Shown here piece by piece: positions 16,184 through 25,958 of a DNA stretch of 64,000 bases. Under the pieces are notes generated by a model, which saw nothing but the letters and a program-made list of their open reading frames with translations, searched no databases and was not told where the DNA came from. The stretch is taken from positions 682,001-746,000 of the forward strand of contig CBDBLZ010000021.1 of the NCBI GenBank assembly GCA_965207385.1, given 5' to 3'. A program made the translations under genes and the position numbers. Numbering within the stretch: the first letter of the stretch is position 1; every line of letters starts with the position of its first letter. This stretch comes from CAZXEU01 sp965207385 (GTDB taxonomy: Bacteria > Bacteroidota > Rhodothermia > Rhodothermales > Bin80).

Positions 16184-17575
16184 ATGGATATTCGACTGGT
16201 CAGCATATTTGCAGCAGGGCTCCTGTTGCCGACCGCAAGCGAGCTGGCAGCTCAGGATACCCTCCATGTGGGGCTTCGGGATGTCATCGAGAAGGCACTT
16301 GGAGCCAGTCCGGAGGTAGGCAGCCTGCGGGCGGACCATGGCTTCGCTGAGGCGCGTAGCGAGCTGGCGCGGGCCGGACGTTTCCTGACGGAGTTCAGCA
16401 GCAGCAGCGCTCTTTCCCTTGCGCCCGGCGTGAGCAACCCCAACGGCGTAGATCCCCAGGCCCTTTATCTGGATCCAGCGGTGCGCAACGACTTTTCCAG
16501 CTTCGCACCGTTTGCATATGCAGATGTAAGCCTCGTGCAGCCGCTGTACACGTGGGGACGCTTGGGTGCGAGTCTCAATGCCGCGGCCCACGGAGCCGAT
16601 GTGGCGGCGGCTGCGGTAGCCGCAAAGGAGCGCGAAGTAGCGCTGCGCGCTGCCGAACTCTATTTCAACGTGCTTCTGGCAGAAGACTTCGTGCGGCTGA
16701 CCGGCCGGGCGGGAGATGTCGTCGAGCAGGCGAAAAGCGAGATCGCCCGGCTGCTGGAAGAAGGAAGTCCGGATGTTGACGAGGCCGAGCGCTACCAGGT
16801 TCTGATAACGGAGCAGGAATTCGGTCGCCGGGTAGCAGAAGTGGCCGAGCAGCGCCAGGTTGCGTATGCCGGGCTTCGACGCCAGCTAATGCTGCAAGAC
16901 TGGATGACGCTGGTCCCCGCAGACAATGCCCTGGAGCCACTGACATTTGAATTGGACGATCTGAGCTCGTATCTGGCGGCGGCACTCGAGCGGCCGGTGG
17001 TGCAACAGGCTCGCGCCGGTCAGGCAGCCCGCAATGCACTGGTGCGCGCGGCACGGGCAGACTATTTCCCCCAGGTGGTGCTGGTTGCCTCGGCCAGCAT
17101 TAGCGGAGCGGCCGGCCGATACCGTCAGCCCAATCCGTATGTGAGCGACGGGTTTCGAGCTGCGCGTGCACGCACAGGAGTCGGCATCCGGCAGAAGCTG
17201 AACTTCGCCCAGACCCGGGCAAAGGTTGCCCAGGCTCGCGCTGAACTGGAGGCAGTCGATTACAGGCTCCAGGCGGCGGAACAGTTCGTATTGTTTGAAA
17301 CTGAAGCGGCGTGGCGCGAGGTTCGAGTCAAGCAGGCCGCGCTGGTGGCCCAGGACTCTTCCTTGGCCATTACCAAGGAGTGGCTTCGCGTGGAATACAT
17401 CAATTTCGACCTGGAACTAGGCGACACGGAGAATCTGGTCAAGGCCGTTAGGGCAAACCTGGAGCTTGAAGCCCGTTACCTGGAAGCCGTACGCGATTAC
17501 AACATGGCTGTGTTCAGGCTACTGGCTGCTGCCGGGCTGCTGCGAACCGGAGGCGCCGCAATCCTGTTTGAATAG
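16184..17575 (+). CDS. TolC family outer-membrane protein
   Basis: 463 residues with a signal peptide (cleavage near ASELAAQ, about 20-25). Two OEP repeats are visible: an N-terminal half with ARSELARAGRFLTEF and the helical ALRAAELYFNVLLAE, and a C-terminal half with RNALVRAARADYFPQVVL, VGIRQKLNF and AQARAELEAVDYRLQ coiled-coil helices. The protein would form a trimeric outer-membrane channel tunnel. No RND or ABC partner adjoins; the next gene is an MlaC-like protein 20 bases downstream, so the two may be co-transcribed. Confidence 0.92.
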   Translation: MDIRLVSIFAAGLLLPTASELAAQDTLHVGLRDVIEKALGASPEVGSLRADHGFAEARSELARAGRFLTEFSSSSALSLAPGVSNPNGVDPQALYLDPAVRNDFSSFAPFAYADVSLVQPLYTWGRLGASLNAAAHGADVAAAAVAAKEREVALRAAELYFNVLLAEDFVRLTGRAGDVVEQAKSEIARLLEEGSPDVDEAERYQVLITEQEFGRRVAEVAEQRQVAYAGLRRQLMLQDWMTLVPADNALEPLTFELDDLSSYLAAALERPVVQQARAGQAARNALVRAARADYFPQVVLVASASISGAAGRYRQPNPYVSDGFRAARARTGVGIRQKLNFAQTRAKVAQARAELEAVDYRLQAAEQFVLFETEAAWREVRVKQAALVAQDSSLAITKEWLRVEYINFDLELGDTENLVKAVRANLELEARYLEAVRDYNMAVFRLLAAAGLLRTGGAAILFE

Positions 17576-17595
17576 TCTACATGCACTAGGAAAGA

Positions 17596-18204
17596 ATGAA
17601 GTTTCCCTGTGGCCGACTGGCATTGGTCTGTGCGGCGTGTTCCATATTCACGGCCTCGGCGATGGCGCAGGGCTCTGCCAGCGAGGTTCGGCAATTCCTT
17701 GAGCAGCGAGACCTGCAGATCAAGGCCGCGATAGAATCGCTTGAGACCGAGGACTCAAGCGAAAGCCGCGAGCGTGCAGCCAAACTCATAAACGAGCGCA
17801 TCGACTTTGCTGAAATGGGCCGGCTGGCTCTGGGCCCACATTTCGTAGACCTGTCAGCAGCGGACCAGGAACGCTTTGTTTCGACTTTTGCGGCGATTGT
17901 GAGATCGCAGGCCCTTTCAGATCTCAGCGTCTACCGTGCGAGCGTGACGTTCGATTCTGTGCGTGTAACGGGACCGACGGCCTTTGTGCGAACCCGTGCA
18001 AATGTGTCCGGGACGACGCTTGAAGTCGACTATTTGCTTCACCGCCAGGAGGATGACTGGTGGCTGTACGATATAGTTATCGACGGCGTAGGAACGGTCG
18101 ACGGCTATTCCGTCTCCTTCCGGAGTTATATCCGCAAGCGCGGCTTCGAACGGTTCATGCAGAGCCTTGAGAACCGGTTGAGCAGACTGGGCCAGCAGCC
18201 CTAG
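17596..18204 (+). CDS. mlaC: MlaC/Ttg2D-type phospholipid-binding protein
   Basis: 202 residues with a signal peptide (cleaved near AMAQG, about 22-25). The family body is recognisable: FLEQRDLQIKAAIESL, INERIDFAEMGRLALGPHF near 63-82, LSAADQERFVSTFAAIVRS, VDYLLHRQEDDWWLYDIVIDGV near 143-160 and VSFRSYIRKRGFERFMQSL. MlaC shuttles phospholipids between inner and outer membrane. The MlaFEDB complex is not in this window; the gene follows tolC and precedes a glycosyltransferase. Confidence 0.9.
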   Translation: MKFPCGRLALVCAACSIFTASAMAQGSASEVRQFLEQRDLQIKAAIESLETEDSSESRERAAKLINERIDFAEMGRLALGPHFVDLSAADQERFVSTFAAIVRSQALSDLSVYRASVTFDSVRVTGPTAFVRTRANVSGTTLEVDYLLHRQEDDWWLYDIVIDGVGTVDGYSVSFRSYIRKRGFERFMQSLENRLSRLGQQP

Positions 18205-18266
18205 CGCAAGGGCGCCCCAGCGTAGGGGGGTGTATCTTTCTCGCGTTGCTTTCAGCCCACTAGCAC

Positions 18267-19214
18267 GTGCCGGAAGAAGGATACGTACTGCATTCGTACG
18301 GCAATGAGGCATACCTGCGTCACGCGTTGACGTGCTTGGTGACGCTGCGGCGGCATGACAAAGATCGTCCTGTGGCCTTGTACTGCTCCGACAGGCACCG
18401 GCATGTTCTGCGTCGACACAGGTTGCTTCGCCTTTTTAGTCTGGTCGAAGTTCTCCCGCCGGAGCATCGCTCGATCGTCGGATTCAAGCACCATCTGCAC
18501 CGGTTCATGCCATTCAACCGATGTCTTTACACAGACTCCGATATGGTCTGGTGCCGAAATCCGGATCCGCTCTGGACCCAGCTCTCCGTCTATCCCTTTA
18601 CAGCGACTGGCCTTGAGCGCGCCGATTTCTATTTTGGAGGGCCAAAGAGTCTGAGCGTGATCGGGGACGTGCTGCGTAACAGGCGGCAGCGCACGCTGGC
18701 AGCCTTTGGCCTCACGTACTTGCCGCGCGTACAGGCCGGCATGATATATGCCCGGGACAATGAGAGTACGCGCAGTGTTTGTGCCGAAGCGTCCAGCTTT
18801 CTCGCGCGGCACTCTGAGACCCATTTTCGTACACGGTTCAGCGAGGGTCGCGCCGAGGAATCCTGTGAATGGAGTTTGGCGATGGCCATGAGCAGGCTGT
18901 CTCTGCCGACTTATCCGTGGTACCAGGGGCTGAACAGTCCGCAACTGGACTACATTCCCGGGATGACCAAGCACACCCGGGATTTTGAGGAGGTCTCCTG
19001 CCTCTATTATTGCGACCGTTTCATCTACGAAATCAGGGGCCTGCGCAACGAGCGCATCCGCTCTTTCCTGCTAAGGGCTTTCAGCCGTCTTTTGCGGCGC
19101 AAGGACTGGCTTCATGTTACGCCCTATGTCCTTCACTTCAGCTGGCTACACGCCAAGCGTCCATTCCACATGCTGGCGGACAGGATATGGGCTGAATTGA
19201 CGGCTTCCGGGTAA
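18267..19214 (+). CDS. Glycosyltransferase-like protein (GT8-like fold)
   Basis: 315 residues from a GTG at 18267. The N-terminal part resembles nucleotide-diphospho-sugar transferases: YVLHSYGNEAYLRHALTCLVTLRR, then CLYTDSDMVW with an Asp90-x-Asp92 metal motif preceded by a hydrophobic strand. No signal peptide or membrane segment is apparent, so it should be cytoplasmic. Substrates are unknown. It is convergent with the next gene (4 bases between stops). Confidence 0.7.
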   Translation: MPEEGYVLHSYGNEAYLRHALTCLVTLRRHDKDRPVALYCSDRHRHVLRRHRLLRLFSLVEVLPPEHRSIVGFKHHLHRFMPFNRCLYTDSDMVWCRNPDPLWTQLSVYPFTATGLERADFYFGGPKSLSVIGDVLRNRRQRTLAAFGLTYLPRVQAGMIYARDNESTRSVCAEASSFLARHSETHFRTRFSEGRAEESCEWSLAMAMSRLSLPTYPWYQGLNSPQLDYIPGMTKHTRDFEEVSCLYYCDRFIYEIRGLRNERIRSFLLRAFSRLLRRKDWLHVTPYVLHFSWLHAKRPFHMLADRIWAELTASG

Positions 19215-19218
19215 GGGG

Positions 19219-20823
19219 TCAACTTCTGGTGGCCAGGTGCCAGAAGAAGCCAAACTGGTTTGCCGCTTCCTGCCAGAATGCCAGGGTCAGCAGTCCGCCC
19301 AGGAGAAGAACCACGGCAGGGTTGCATACGGCCAGCACGACCAGTGTGCTTCGACGAACCGAGCAGACCGCGCCGAAATCCAGCGTTACGCGAACGATGG
19401 AAATGAAGGCGGCAAGTATCCAGGCTGTACCTAGCACAATCATCACCGCGCCGGCCGCGGGCGGAGCCAGCGAGGGTACAACCAGGGCCAGGCAAGTCAG
19501 TATGGGCTGCGCCCAGAAGGTCCAGGTTACAATGGTCAGGGTACCCTTGAACCTGATTGGGCTGAAGGCCGCAAGACCGGCAGCCCAGATCATTGCGATA
19601 GTGGCATTGATCAGGGCCAGGAACAGCACCAGCGGCCAGATTTGCTCCAGCATGTGCGCCGCGTTCTGCTGCAATCTCTCTGGCAGCGAGGCGATCAGGA
19701 AGGTGACGGCCGGCTCATGCCCGAGCGCTTCCAGAAGAACGCTTCCGAAGACGCCGGCGCAGAGTGCCACTACCGCAAGCGCCGGAAAGGCTATCCGCAG
19801 GCGGAGCTCCCGCCCGTCACGCAGCGAGTCGCGATAGAAGCCGTGCCTGACAAAGTAGCGGCGGAGCAGGTCGCGAAAGCGGCTGGACAGGGCGAAACAG
19901 GCGGCGAGCAGTCCGATGGTGATCCATCCCATCATGAGATTCCATGGCGTTGGCACCGGTGAGCGGCGCCCCGGAGCAAACGCGAATACGGACTGGCTCC
20001 CTGTATATATGCCGCGGACCACGTCACGCGCAGGCCGGCCTTGCCCGGTTGCGGTAACGAGGCCGAAGCTGCGGGAGGTTGCGGGATGCAGGTCTCGGTA
20101 GCGGTAAACGAATACGGCATAAGGCGTTTCGGGCCCATCCAGCAATTGATTCAGATGGGTTTCTAGATACCGGGCCTGGGCCTGCCGGGAGGAAGGCTGA
20201 AGCAGTCCCTCGGCTCGTTCTGACACGGCCGTGCCCAGTCCCGCGACGCCGGCAGGGGTATTGCGGCGCCACCGGCCCAGATAGTCCGCGGGTGCAGCGC
20301 CCGCCGGCGTGTCAATCAATACCAGATCCACTTCGCTGGAGCAAAGGTCGTCCCGGGCGAAGGGCGACCGATAGTACGAGCGCCGGCCCGGTCGCTGGTG
20401 CAGTCGATTGGTCAGGCGGGCAAAATACTCGCAACTGCGAGGAGAGCTGGTGTCGCTGAGGCTCGCAAGTCCATAGTACCTTACCGGCGATACCCTTCCA
20501 GCGTCCTGTTCCAGGATGCCATCCAGCAGAAGAAGGGCATAGCGGAGGGTGTCACTCAGGTCCGGGGCTGAAAGATGCTCCAAGGGCAGGTCCTGAAACA
20601 GCACAAGTCCGAGCGAGTCCGCTGCGTCAAGGATTAGCCGGTCTGTCACAAGCTCTGTGCGGACGGCATTTGCGCCTAGAGCCCGGATCTCGGCGAGGTC
20701 CTTGAGGGCCTGCCCGATGTTCGCGGGCGCACTCCACACCACTCCCTTCAGCGGCGCTTGCTGCGCGACGGCACAAACTGCCAAGAGGAAGCTACCCGCG
20801 AGAAGCAGGGCCCGATGCAGCAT
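19219..20823 (-). CDS. Glycosidase-like TIM-barrel domain fused to a six-helix membrane domain
   Basis: 534 residues. A signal peptide (1-20) precedes a region resembling GH2/GH5 barrels: LKGVVWSA, then IRALGANAVRTELVTDRLILDAADSLGLVLFQDLP near 46-80. Expected catalytic glutamates are not seen at the usual strand ends (YYGLASLSDTS and GVAGLGTAVSE occupy them), so catalysis is doubtful. From about 298 onward come six predicted membrane helices, somewhat like Yip1-type proteins. The product is unfamiliar as a whole. It precedes the M14 peptidase on the opposite side of a 10-base gap and runs in the same direction, so the two are probably co-transcribed. Confidence 0.6.
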   Translation of the reverse strand: MLHRALLLAGSFLLAVCAVAQQAPLKGVVWSAPANIGQALKDLAEIRALGANAVRTELVTDRLILDAADSLGLVLFQDLPLEHLSAPDLSDTLRYALLLLDGILEQDAGRVSPVRYYGLASLSDTSSPRSCEYFARLTNRLHQRPGRRSYYRSPFARDDLCSSEVDLVLIDTPAGAAPADYLGRWRRNTPAGVAGLGTAVSERAEGLLQPSSRQAQARYLETHLNQLLDGPETPYAVFVYRYRDLHPATSRSFGLVTATGQGRPARDVVRGIYTGSQSVFAFAPGRRSPVPTPWNLMMGWITIGLLAACFALSSRFRDLLRRYFVRHGFYRDSLRDGRELRLRIAFPALAVVALCAGVFGSVLLEALGHEPAVTFLIASLPERLQQNAAHMLEQIWPLVLFLALINATIAMIWAAGLAAFSPIRFKGTLTIVTWTFWAQPILTCLALVVPSLAPPAAGAVMIVLGTAWILAAFISIVRVTLDFGAVCSVRRSTLVVLAVCNPAVVLLLGGLLTLAFWQEAANQFGFFWHLATRS

Positions 20824-20833
20824 GCGGCAAAGG

Positions 20834-23356
20834 CTAATAGTCGGCTTGAGTCCGCTGGCCTACCAGAAACACCGCGTTGGCCAGCATCAGTCGCCCGCCA
20901 TACCAGAATCCCCGGAAAACGGGGTTATCCAGCAGATACACCACCTCGCCGCGTCCAATCGCTTCCATACCAAACACAAGAGAATTCTCCATCGGGCGGA
21001 CGGCCTTGGCACCGGCAAAGCCACTCAAGCGAGAATCTTCCTGCAGCACGCCCACATTCCAGCCGTCCTGCAGGTATTCAAAGGCCTGTTCATCACGCTT
21101 GAGCGTGAAATAGTCCTGTGCGTATCCGAATGCCAACGGGTGCGTTACATCGAGCGATACACGGAAGATGGCCCCCGGAATGTCGCTGGAGATGGCCTCA
21201 CGGTCACGCGAGGCGTACGTGCGAACGGTAACCGTCGTGTCTTCTGACCCAGCCCTTTCCTCAAGTGAAAACCCCGTTCTGCCCGACAGATACCGGGCCG
21301 CGCCTTCGAGGGCGATGAGCTTGCCGCCCGCCTGGATCCAGTCGCCAACGTCGGAGAGGCTTTCCTCAGTGAGCAGGTCTCCGTACGATCCGTCGGGCAA
21401 GATCAGAACGTCATACCCGTACAGATGCAGGGAGGCAAAATCATCTGCGTGTATGAGCGTTACCGGATAAGCGAGCTGCCTGTCAAAGAAATGCCAAAGC
21501 TCTCCCAGAGAAGCGGAGCGCGCTGCGCCGTCGGCGACAATGCCAACGCGGGGCCGCCGTATGGGCGGTACATCGGCAGAACCGAAGTCAACGCCCTCGG
21601 TCACCATGGTTGATTCCACGGCAAAGAGGGGCTGTCCCAGCTCCGCAGCGGTCTGGCGGACAATCTGATCAAAGTCTTCCCCCGCTGCGGCATTGCCGCC
21701 GCGCGTTATGATCAGCGTGCCCGGGCCGTAAGAGCGTCCTGCTATGCTGAATGGCTCTTCCGAAAAACGCACGCGCACACCAGCCTGCAGAAGGTCGGAC
21801 AACAGGCGCGCATCCTCAAAACTGGCCCATTCGGCCAGGTAGGCCGCGGGCCGGTCCAATCCCGGAGCACTTGGCGGCGTCTGCATCCAGCCAGGGCTGA
21901 TGCCGGGAGGCACTTCCTCTGCGCCGTAGGCTTCCAGGCCATAGACATAGGGCAGGGACCAGCCGGTAATGTCGTAGCTCAATGAGTCCGAGAGTACGGA
22001 TTCCGGCTCGAACAGCACCTGTACGAGCACGCCAAGCGGCTGTGAAGCGCTGACAACCATGTCACCGGGAGCTACCGTGAAGCTGGTCTGCTCGCCGCTG
22101 GCATAGGCGTAACCCTCTACCCTGCGCGATTCTGTAGCACTTCCGTACGCAATGCCCTGCAGGTCAAGATGCCTTGCCAACGCTGCGAGCACGTCTCCGC
22201 CGCGAGGCTTGAGGACATAGGCTGCGAAGCGGCCAATTCTGCTAGGCTCGGCAAAATAGGTTGCGAATTCCTGAAGGATCCGCTCGCGCTGAACCGATGC
22301 CACCTCAATTGTCGATAGCCCTGTGGCATGATGGTGGCGGATGCGGTCAGCAAGGGCAAGCGTGTCGGTCTCGGCCGTGATGATCTGCAAGCCGGCCCGG
22401 CCGGATCCGCCCTGCTCGTACGTCATGCCTATGGCCCCGTTATACATGGGCCAGGTGTCTCCGTAGCCCGGATAAAACAGGTCATATACCTGGCGTGTGA
22501 AGTACAGCCAGCCTTCCTGGTCAAAATACCGGGCGTGGTTGCGGCCAATTATGTGTTGCAGTTCGCGCTGCCAGGGCGTGATGGCCTGGTGATAGGGCTC
22601 CGCTGCCGGCGCGAAATAATAGGGATCGTCGACACCCTGTTCATGAAAGTCCACATGGATGTGCGGCATCCAGCGCCGGAAGTGCTTCAGGCGCTGACGG
22701 GTTTCAAGCTGTGTGCCCCACGCCCAGTCCCGGTTCAGGTCAAAATAGTAATGGTTTGTGCGTCCGCCAGGCCACGGTTCGCGATGCTCTCGTGCCTCGG
22801 GACGCGGATTGGGTTCGCGTCCAACGGTCTGGTTGTAGAAAGCGACGTAACGGTCTCTTCCGTCCGGATTGAGGCACGGGTCCAGAAAGACGACCGTGTT
22901 TGAGAGCCAGCCTTGCGTGCGTGCATTGGTACTGTCGACCAGATCGTACAGGGTCTGCATAGCAGCTTCCGTGCTGACGGCTTCGTTGCCGTGCACGTTG
23001 TAGCTCAGCCAGACCAGGGAGGGACCGTCGCCATGGGGAGCACCGTCTGCCAGCCTCGCTCTTTGCAAATTGGCCAAGCGAATGGATTCCAGTACGGCCA
23101 TGTTCGCGCGGCTGGATACCGTGGCATACAGCAGGGGACGGCCTTCATACGAATGCCCGTAAGAGACGAGTTCAACGTTTTCCGCGTTGTGGGCCACATG
23201 TTCGAAGTAGGCCACAACCCGATGGTGCGGTGTAAACGCGTCGCCGAGCTCGTAGCCCAAAAAGGCATCTGGCGGCTGGAGTTGTCCGTATGCCGCTAAA
23301 GGCGCCAGTATTGCAGTCAGGAATGCCGAGGGGAGACGGGGCGAGAGCATGGTCAT
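20834..23356 (-). CDS. Exported M14 family zinc carboxypeptidase
   Basis: 840 residues with a signal peptide (about 1-24, AAYGQ). The M14 zinc site is intact: NVHGNEA with His122 and Glu125, and HVDFHEQG with His238. FDLNRDW near 205-211 and TYEQGGSGRAG fit the substrate-binding region. The C-terminal 250 residues (RPRVGIVADGAARSASLGELWHFFD ... DVLILPDGSYGDL) look like a class I glutamine amidotransferase-like fold, a usual partner domain in this family. It probably trims peptides in the periplasm or outside the cell. The 3' neighbour is 10 bases away and its start overlaps recJ by 4 bases. Confidence 0.92.
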   Translation of the reverse strand: MTMLSPRLPSAFLTAILAPLAAYGQLQPPDAFLGYELGDAFTPHHRVVAYFEHVAHNAENVELVSYGHSYEGRPLLYATVSSRANMAVLESIRLANLQRARLADGAPHGDGPSLVWLSYNVHGNEAVSTEAAMQTLYDLVDSTNARTQGWLSNTVVFLDPCLNPDGRDRYVAFYNQTVGREPNPRPEAREHREPWPGGRTNHYYFDLNRDWAWGTQLETRQRLKHFRRWMPHIHVDFHEQGVDDPYYFAPAAEPYHQAITPWQRELQHIIGRNHARYFDQEGWLYFTRQVYDLFYPGYGDTWPMYNGAIGMTYEQGGSGRAGLQIITAETDTLALADRIRHHHATGLSTIEVASVQRERILQEFATYFAEPSRIGRFAAYVLKPRGGDVLAALARHLDLQGIAYGSATESRRVEGYAYASGEQTSFTVAPGDMVVSASQPLGVLVQVLFEPESVLSDSLSYDITGWSLPYVYGLEAYGAEEVPPGISPGWMQTPPSAPGLDRPAAYLAEWASFEDARLLSDLLQAGVRVRFSEEPFSIAGRSYGPGTLIITRGGNAAAGEDFDQIVRQTAAELGQPLFAVESTMVTEGVDFGSADVPPIRRPRVGIVADGAARSASLGELWHFFDRQLAYPVTLIHADDFASLHLYGYDVLILPDGSYGDLLTEESLSDVGDWIQAGGKLIALEGAARYLSGRTGFSLEERAGSEDTTVTVRTYASRDREAISSDIPGAIFRVSLDVTHPLAFGYAQDYFTLKRDEQAFEYLQDGWNVGVLQEDSRLSGFAGAKAVRPMENSLVFGMEAIGRGEVVYLLDNPVFRGFWYGGRLMLANAVFLVGQRTQADY

Positions 23357-25083
23357 GAACCCGATTGCGGTCGTATGTCAGAGAGGCGGAGCTGCACCCG
23401 TGTTCGTCCACGATATGTATTCTCCTGGACGGAAAACAAGGCCTCGACGCGTTGGCCATGGTCTCTGGCGACATCCAGTTCGCCTGCCTTGGCGCCAAGG
23501 TTGAAGCCAATGGCGTCGAATGTGCCGGATTGTCCAGGGGACTGAACGGAGATCTTGAGATGCCGGCCCGAGGCGCCCACGGTGCGAGGCCTGTAGGCCA
23601 GCATCAGGTCCCGGGAATGAAAGACGGGCTCTTCATTCCTGTTGCCGAACGGGGCGAATTGCCGAAGCACGCGCACGAACCGCTGGTTGACGGAATCCAG
23701 GTCCAGCGGCGCGTCATAGGCCAGCGATCCTGTCATCGAATCAGCTGCGAACTCCCGGCCAATGACATCGGCCAGACGCGTGCGAAACGCCTCCAGGTTT
23801 TCTTCCGGCATTGTCAATCCGGCGGCTGCTGCATGGCCGCCAAAGCGCGTAAGCAGATCGCCGCATGCGGCGATCGCGGATTGGATGTTGACGCCGGGAA
23901 CGGACCGTGCCGATCCGGTAATCTCCCCGCGGGTCGTCGAAAGCAGTATGACTGGACGGTTGAACCGATCCTTGACTCGTCCTGCTGCAATGCCCAGCAC
24001 CCCCTGATGCCAGTCGGGATGGTGCAGTACGATCGCCGGCTGCGGTGCCGTCTGCCAGCGGTTTTCTGCCTTGGCCATGGCCTCCCGCTGGACACGGTCT
24101 CCCAGGTTCCGTCGCTCGCTGTTCAGTTCGTCTAGCCGCCGCGCCAGGCGCGCTGCGGTTGTAGCCTCTTCGGACAGAAGCAGATCGACCGCGCTGGAGG
24201 CCGCCGCCATGCGCCCTGCGGCATTTATGCGGGGGCCGAGTCGGTAGCCGATGTCAGAACTGTCCAGGTGAGACAAATCGCAGCCGGCGACCTCCGCCAA
24301 TGCCCGCAATCCAGGCCGGCCGCCGCGGCGCAGCACCGCAAGACCTTCGCGTACCAGTATGCGGTTTTCGCCCACCAGGGGCACGACATCACACATGGTA
24401 GCGATTGCGGCCAGGTCCAGATATTCATGTCCTGAAGCCGCCGGCCTTGCCTGCGCCTTTAGCAAGGCCTGCACAAGCTTGAACACAACGCCTCCGGCTG
24501 CAAGGTGCGCGCACGGGTAGGGGCAATCTTCGCGCCTGGGGTTGACAACTGCCGCTGCATCCGGCTCTGACGGACCGGGTGTGTGGTGGTCGCAAATCAC
24601 CAGATCCATGTTGTGCTGGCGGACGAGCTCTGCCTCCTCCAGTGCATTGATGCCGCAATCAACGGCAATCACGATGGAGGCACCCTTAGCTGCCGCGTGT
24701 TCTATGCCGCGCGCACTTAGCCCGTAGCCGTCCTCAAACCGGCTGGGGATGAAATAGTGGGTCTCCACACCCTGGGCGCGCAGAAAGCGGACGAGAATGG
24801 CGGTTGCCGCTACTCCGTCCGCATCGTAGTCGCCGTGCACCAGCACGCACTCCTTGTCCCTGACTGCACGGAGCAGGCGCGCCGCAGCCTCTTCCATGCC
24901 CTTCATCAGAAACGGATCGTGGAGGTCAGCAAGGGAGGCGCGGAAATAGTGGCGCGCTGCCTCATAGGAATTGACTCCGCGCAGTGCCAATGCCCGGGCC
25001 AGCGGCTCCGGAAAATTGCGCAGCTGTTCTTGCAGGTCACCTACGACGGCAGTGTCGTCAACTTCCCGGAGGATCCAGTTCAT
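23353..25083 (-). CDS. recJ: Single-stranded-DNA-specific exonuclease RecJ
   Basis: 576 residues, usual length. DHH phosphoesterase motifs: HGDYDADG (83-90, motif I), VDCGIN (141-146), DHH at 165-167 and GPRINAAGRM near 276. The DHHA1 domain (GHAAAAGLTMPE) and a C-terminal OB-like domain follow. RecJ degrades 5' ends of single-stranded DNA in RecF-pathway repair and mismatch repair. Its stop overlaps the ATG of the M14 peptidase gene, and the methyltransferase gene ends 3 bases before its start, giving a four-gene minus-strand run. Confidence 0.96.
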   Translation of the reverse strand: MNWILREVDDTAVVGDLQEQLRNFPEPLARALALRGVNSYEAARHYFRASLADLHDPFLMKGMEEAAARLLRAVRDKECVLVHGDYDADGVAATAILVRFLRAQGVETHYFIPSRFEDGYGLSARGIEHAAAKGASIVIAVDCGINALEEAELVRQHNMDLVICDHHTPGPSEPDAAAVVNPRREDCPYPCAHLAAGGVVFKLVQALLKAQARPAASGHEYLDLAAIATMCDVVPLVGENRILVREGLAVLRRGGRPGLRALAEVAGCDLSHLDSSDIGYRLGPRINAAGRMAAASSAVDLLLSEEATTAARLARRLDELNSERRNLGDRVQREAMAKAENRWQTAPQPAIVLHHPDWHQGVLGIAAGRVKDRFNRPVILLSTTRGEITGSARSVPGVNIQSAIAACGDLLTRFGGHAAAAGLTMPEENLEAFRTRLADVIGREFAADSMTGSLAYDAPLDLDSVNQRFVRVLRQFAPFGNRNEEPVFHSRDLMLAYRPRTVGASGRHLKISVQSPGQSGTFDAIGFNLGAKAGELDVARDHGQRVEALFSVQENTYRGRTRVQLRLSDIRPQSGS

Positions 25084-25086
25084 GCC

Positions 25087-25887
25087 TTAATTGAGAGGTT
25101 TTCGAGCCTTGACCGAGAACATGAGTGGAATGGACCCGGAGTTGTCTGGCAGGATGTAGCGTTCCGGGCCATCGCAAGTCAGGTACGGGGGAAATGGATG
25201 CGTGCTGTACGGAAATTCGTGCAGATGCTCAACGAAAAGACCGGCATTTATCAGAGCTGTAATGACCTCGCCCAGACTGTGGGGCCATTCATAGCTGTGG
25301 AGCGGTTGCGTGGCATCGTGAACGGCGTACGAGCCGTCCGCCCCGAATATAAGCGGTGCATCCGTCTGGAAATATGGATATCGGAAGCGCTCGCCCTTGT
25401 CGTCCAGGCTGAAGGTAACAGGATGAAATTCCACCATGTAAAACAAGCCGCCGGGCTTAAGGTGGCCGGCAATCACTTCCGCCCAGGAGTCAAGGTCGTG
25501 AAGCCACGGCAGAACGCCGTACGATGTATACGCGATATCAAACGGGCAGGGCACGCTGCGAGGCAGATCATACACGTCCGAGTGCACAAATTTGGCATCA
25601 AGTCCCACCTGACGGGCGAGCTCCGTAGCCATCCGGATTGCCGTTGCGCTGAAATCGATGCCCGTGGCCTGCGCACCTTCCCGAACCCATGAAAGGGTGT
25701 CCAGTCCAAAGTGGCACTGGAGGTGAAGCAGGCTCTGTCCGTGCACCGGCCCCACTTCGCGGAGCTCGAGGGATTTAAGCGTGCTGCTACCTCTTACGAA
25801 TCCGGCCACATCGTAGCACTCCGAGTCCCGGTGGAGTTCGGCCCAGCGATCCCACAGCTGCCGGTTGTGTGTCCGGTACTTCTTCAT
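25087..25887 (-). CDS. SAM-dependent methyltransferase
   Basis: 266 residues. A class I Rossmann methyltransferase: LLHLQCHFGLDTLSW (SAM-binding motif I region, with Cys and Phe in place of the usual Gly run: HLQCHFGLDT), GIDFSATAI (motif II), DIAYTSYGVLPWLHDL (motif IV) and LKPGGLFYMVEF (motif VI). Substrate unknown. I chose ATG 25887 (KKYRTHNRQLWDRWAELH) because an upstream ATG at 25956 would run into the divergent transporter gene. It lies 3 bases from recJ. Confidence 0.85.
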   Translation of the reverse strand: MKKYRTHNRQLWDRWAELHRDSECYDVAGFVRGSSTLKSLELREVGPVHGQSLLHLQCHFGLDTLSWVREGAQATGIDFSATAIRMATELARQVGLDAKFVHSDVYDLPRSVPCPFDIAYTSYGVLPWLHDLDSWAEVIAGHLKPGGLFYMVEFHPVTFSLDDKGERFRYPYFQTDAPLIFGADGSYAVHDATQPLHSYEWPHSLGEVITALINAGLFVEHLHEFPYSTHPFPPYLTCDGPERYILPDNSGSIPLMFSVKARKPLN

Positions 25888-25958
25888 GGCTTCGCTACCG
25901 CACCACAACAGGACATCGGTTGCAGTAGTTTTGAACCTTGGTCCGAATTCTGACAAGA

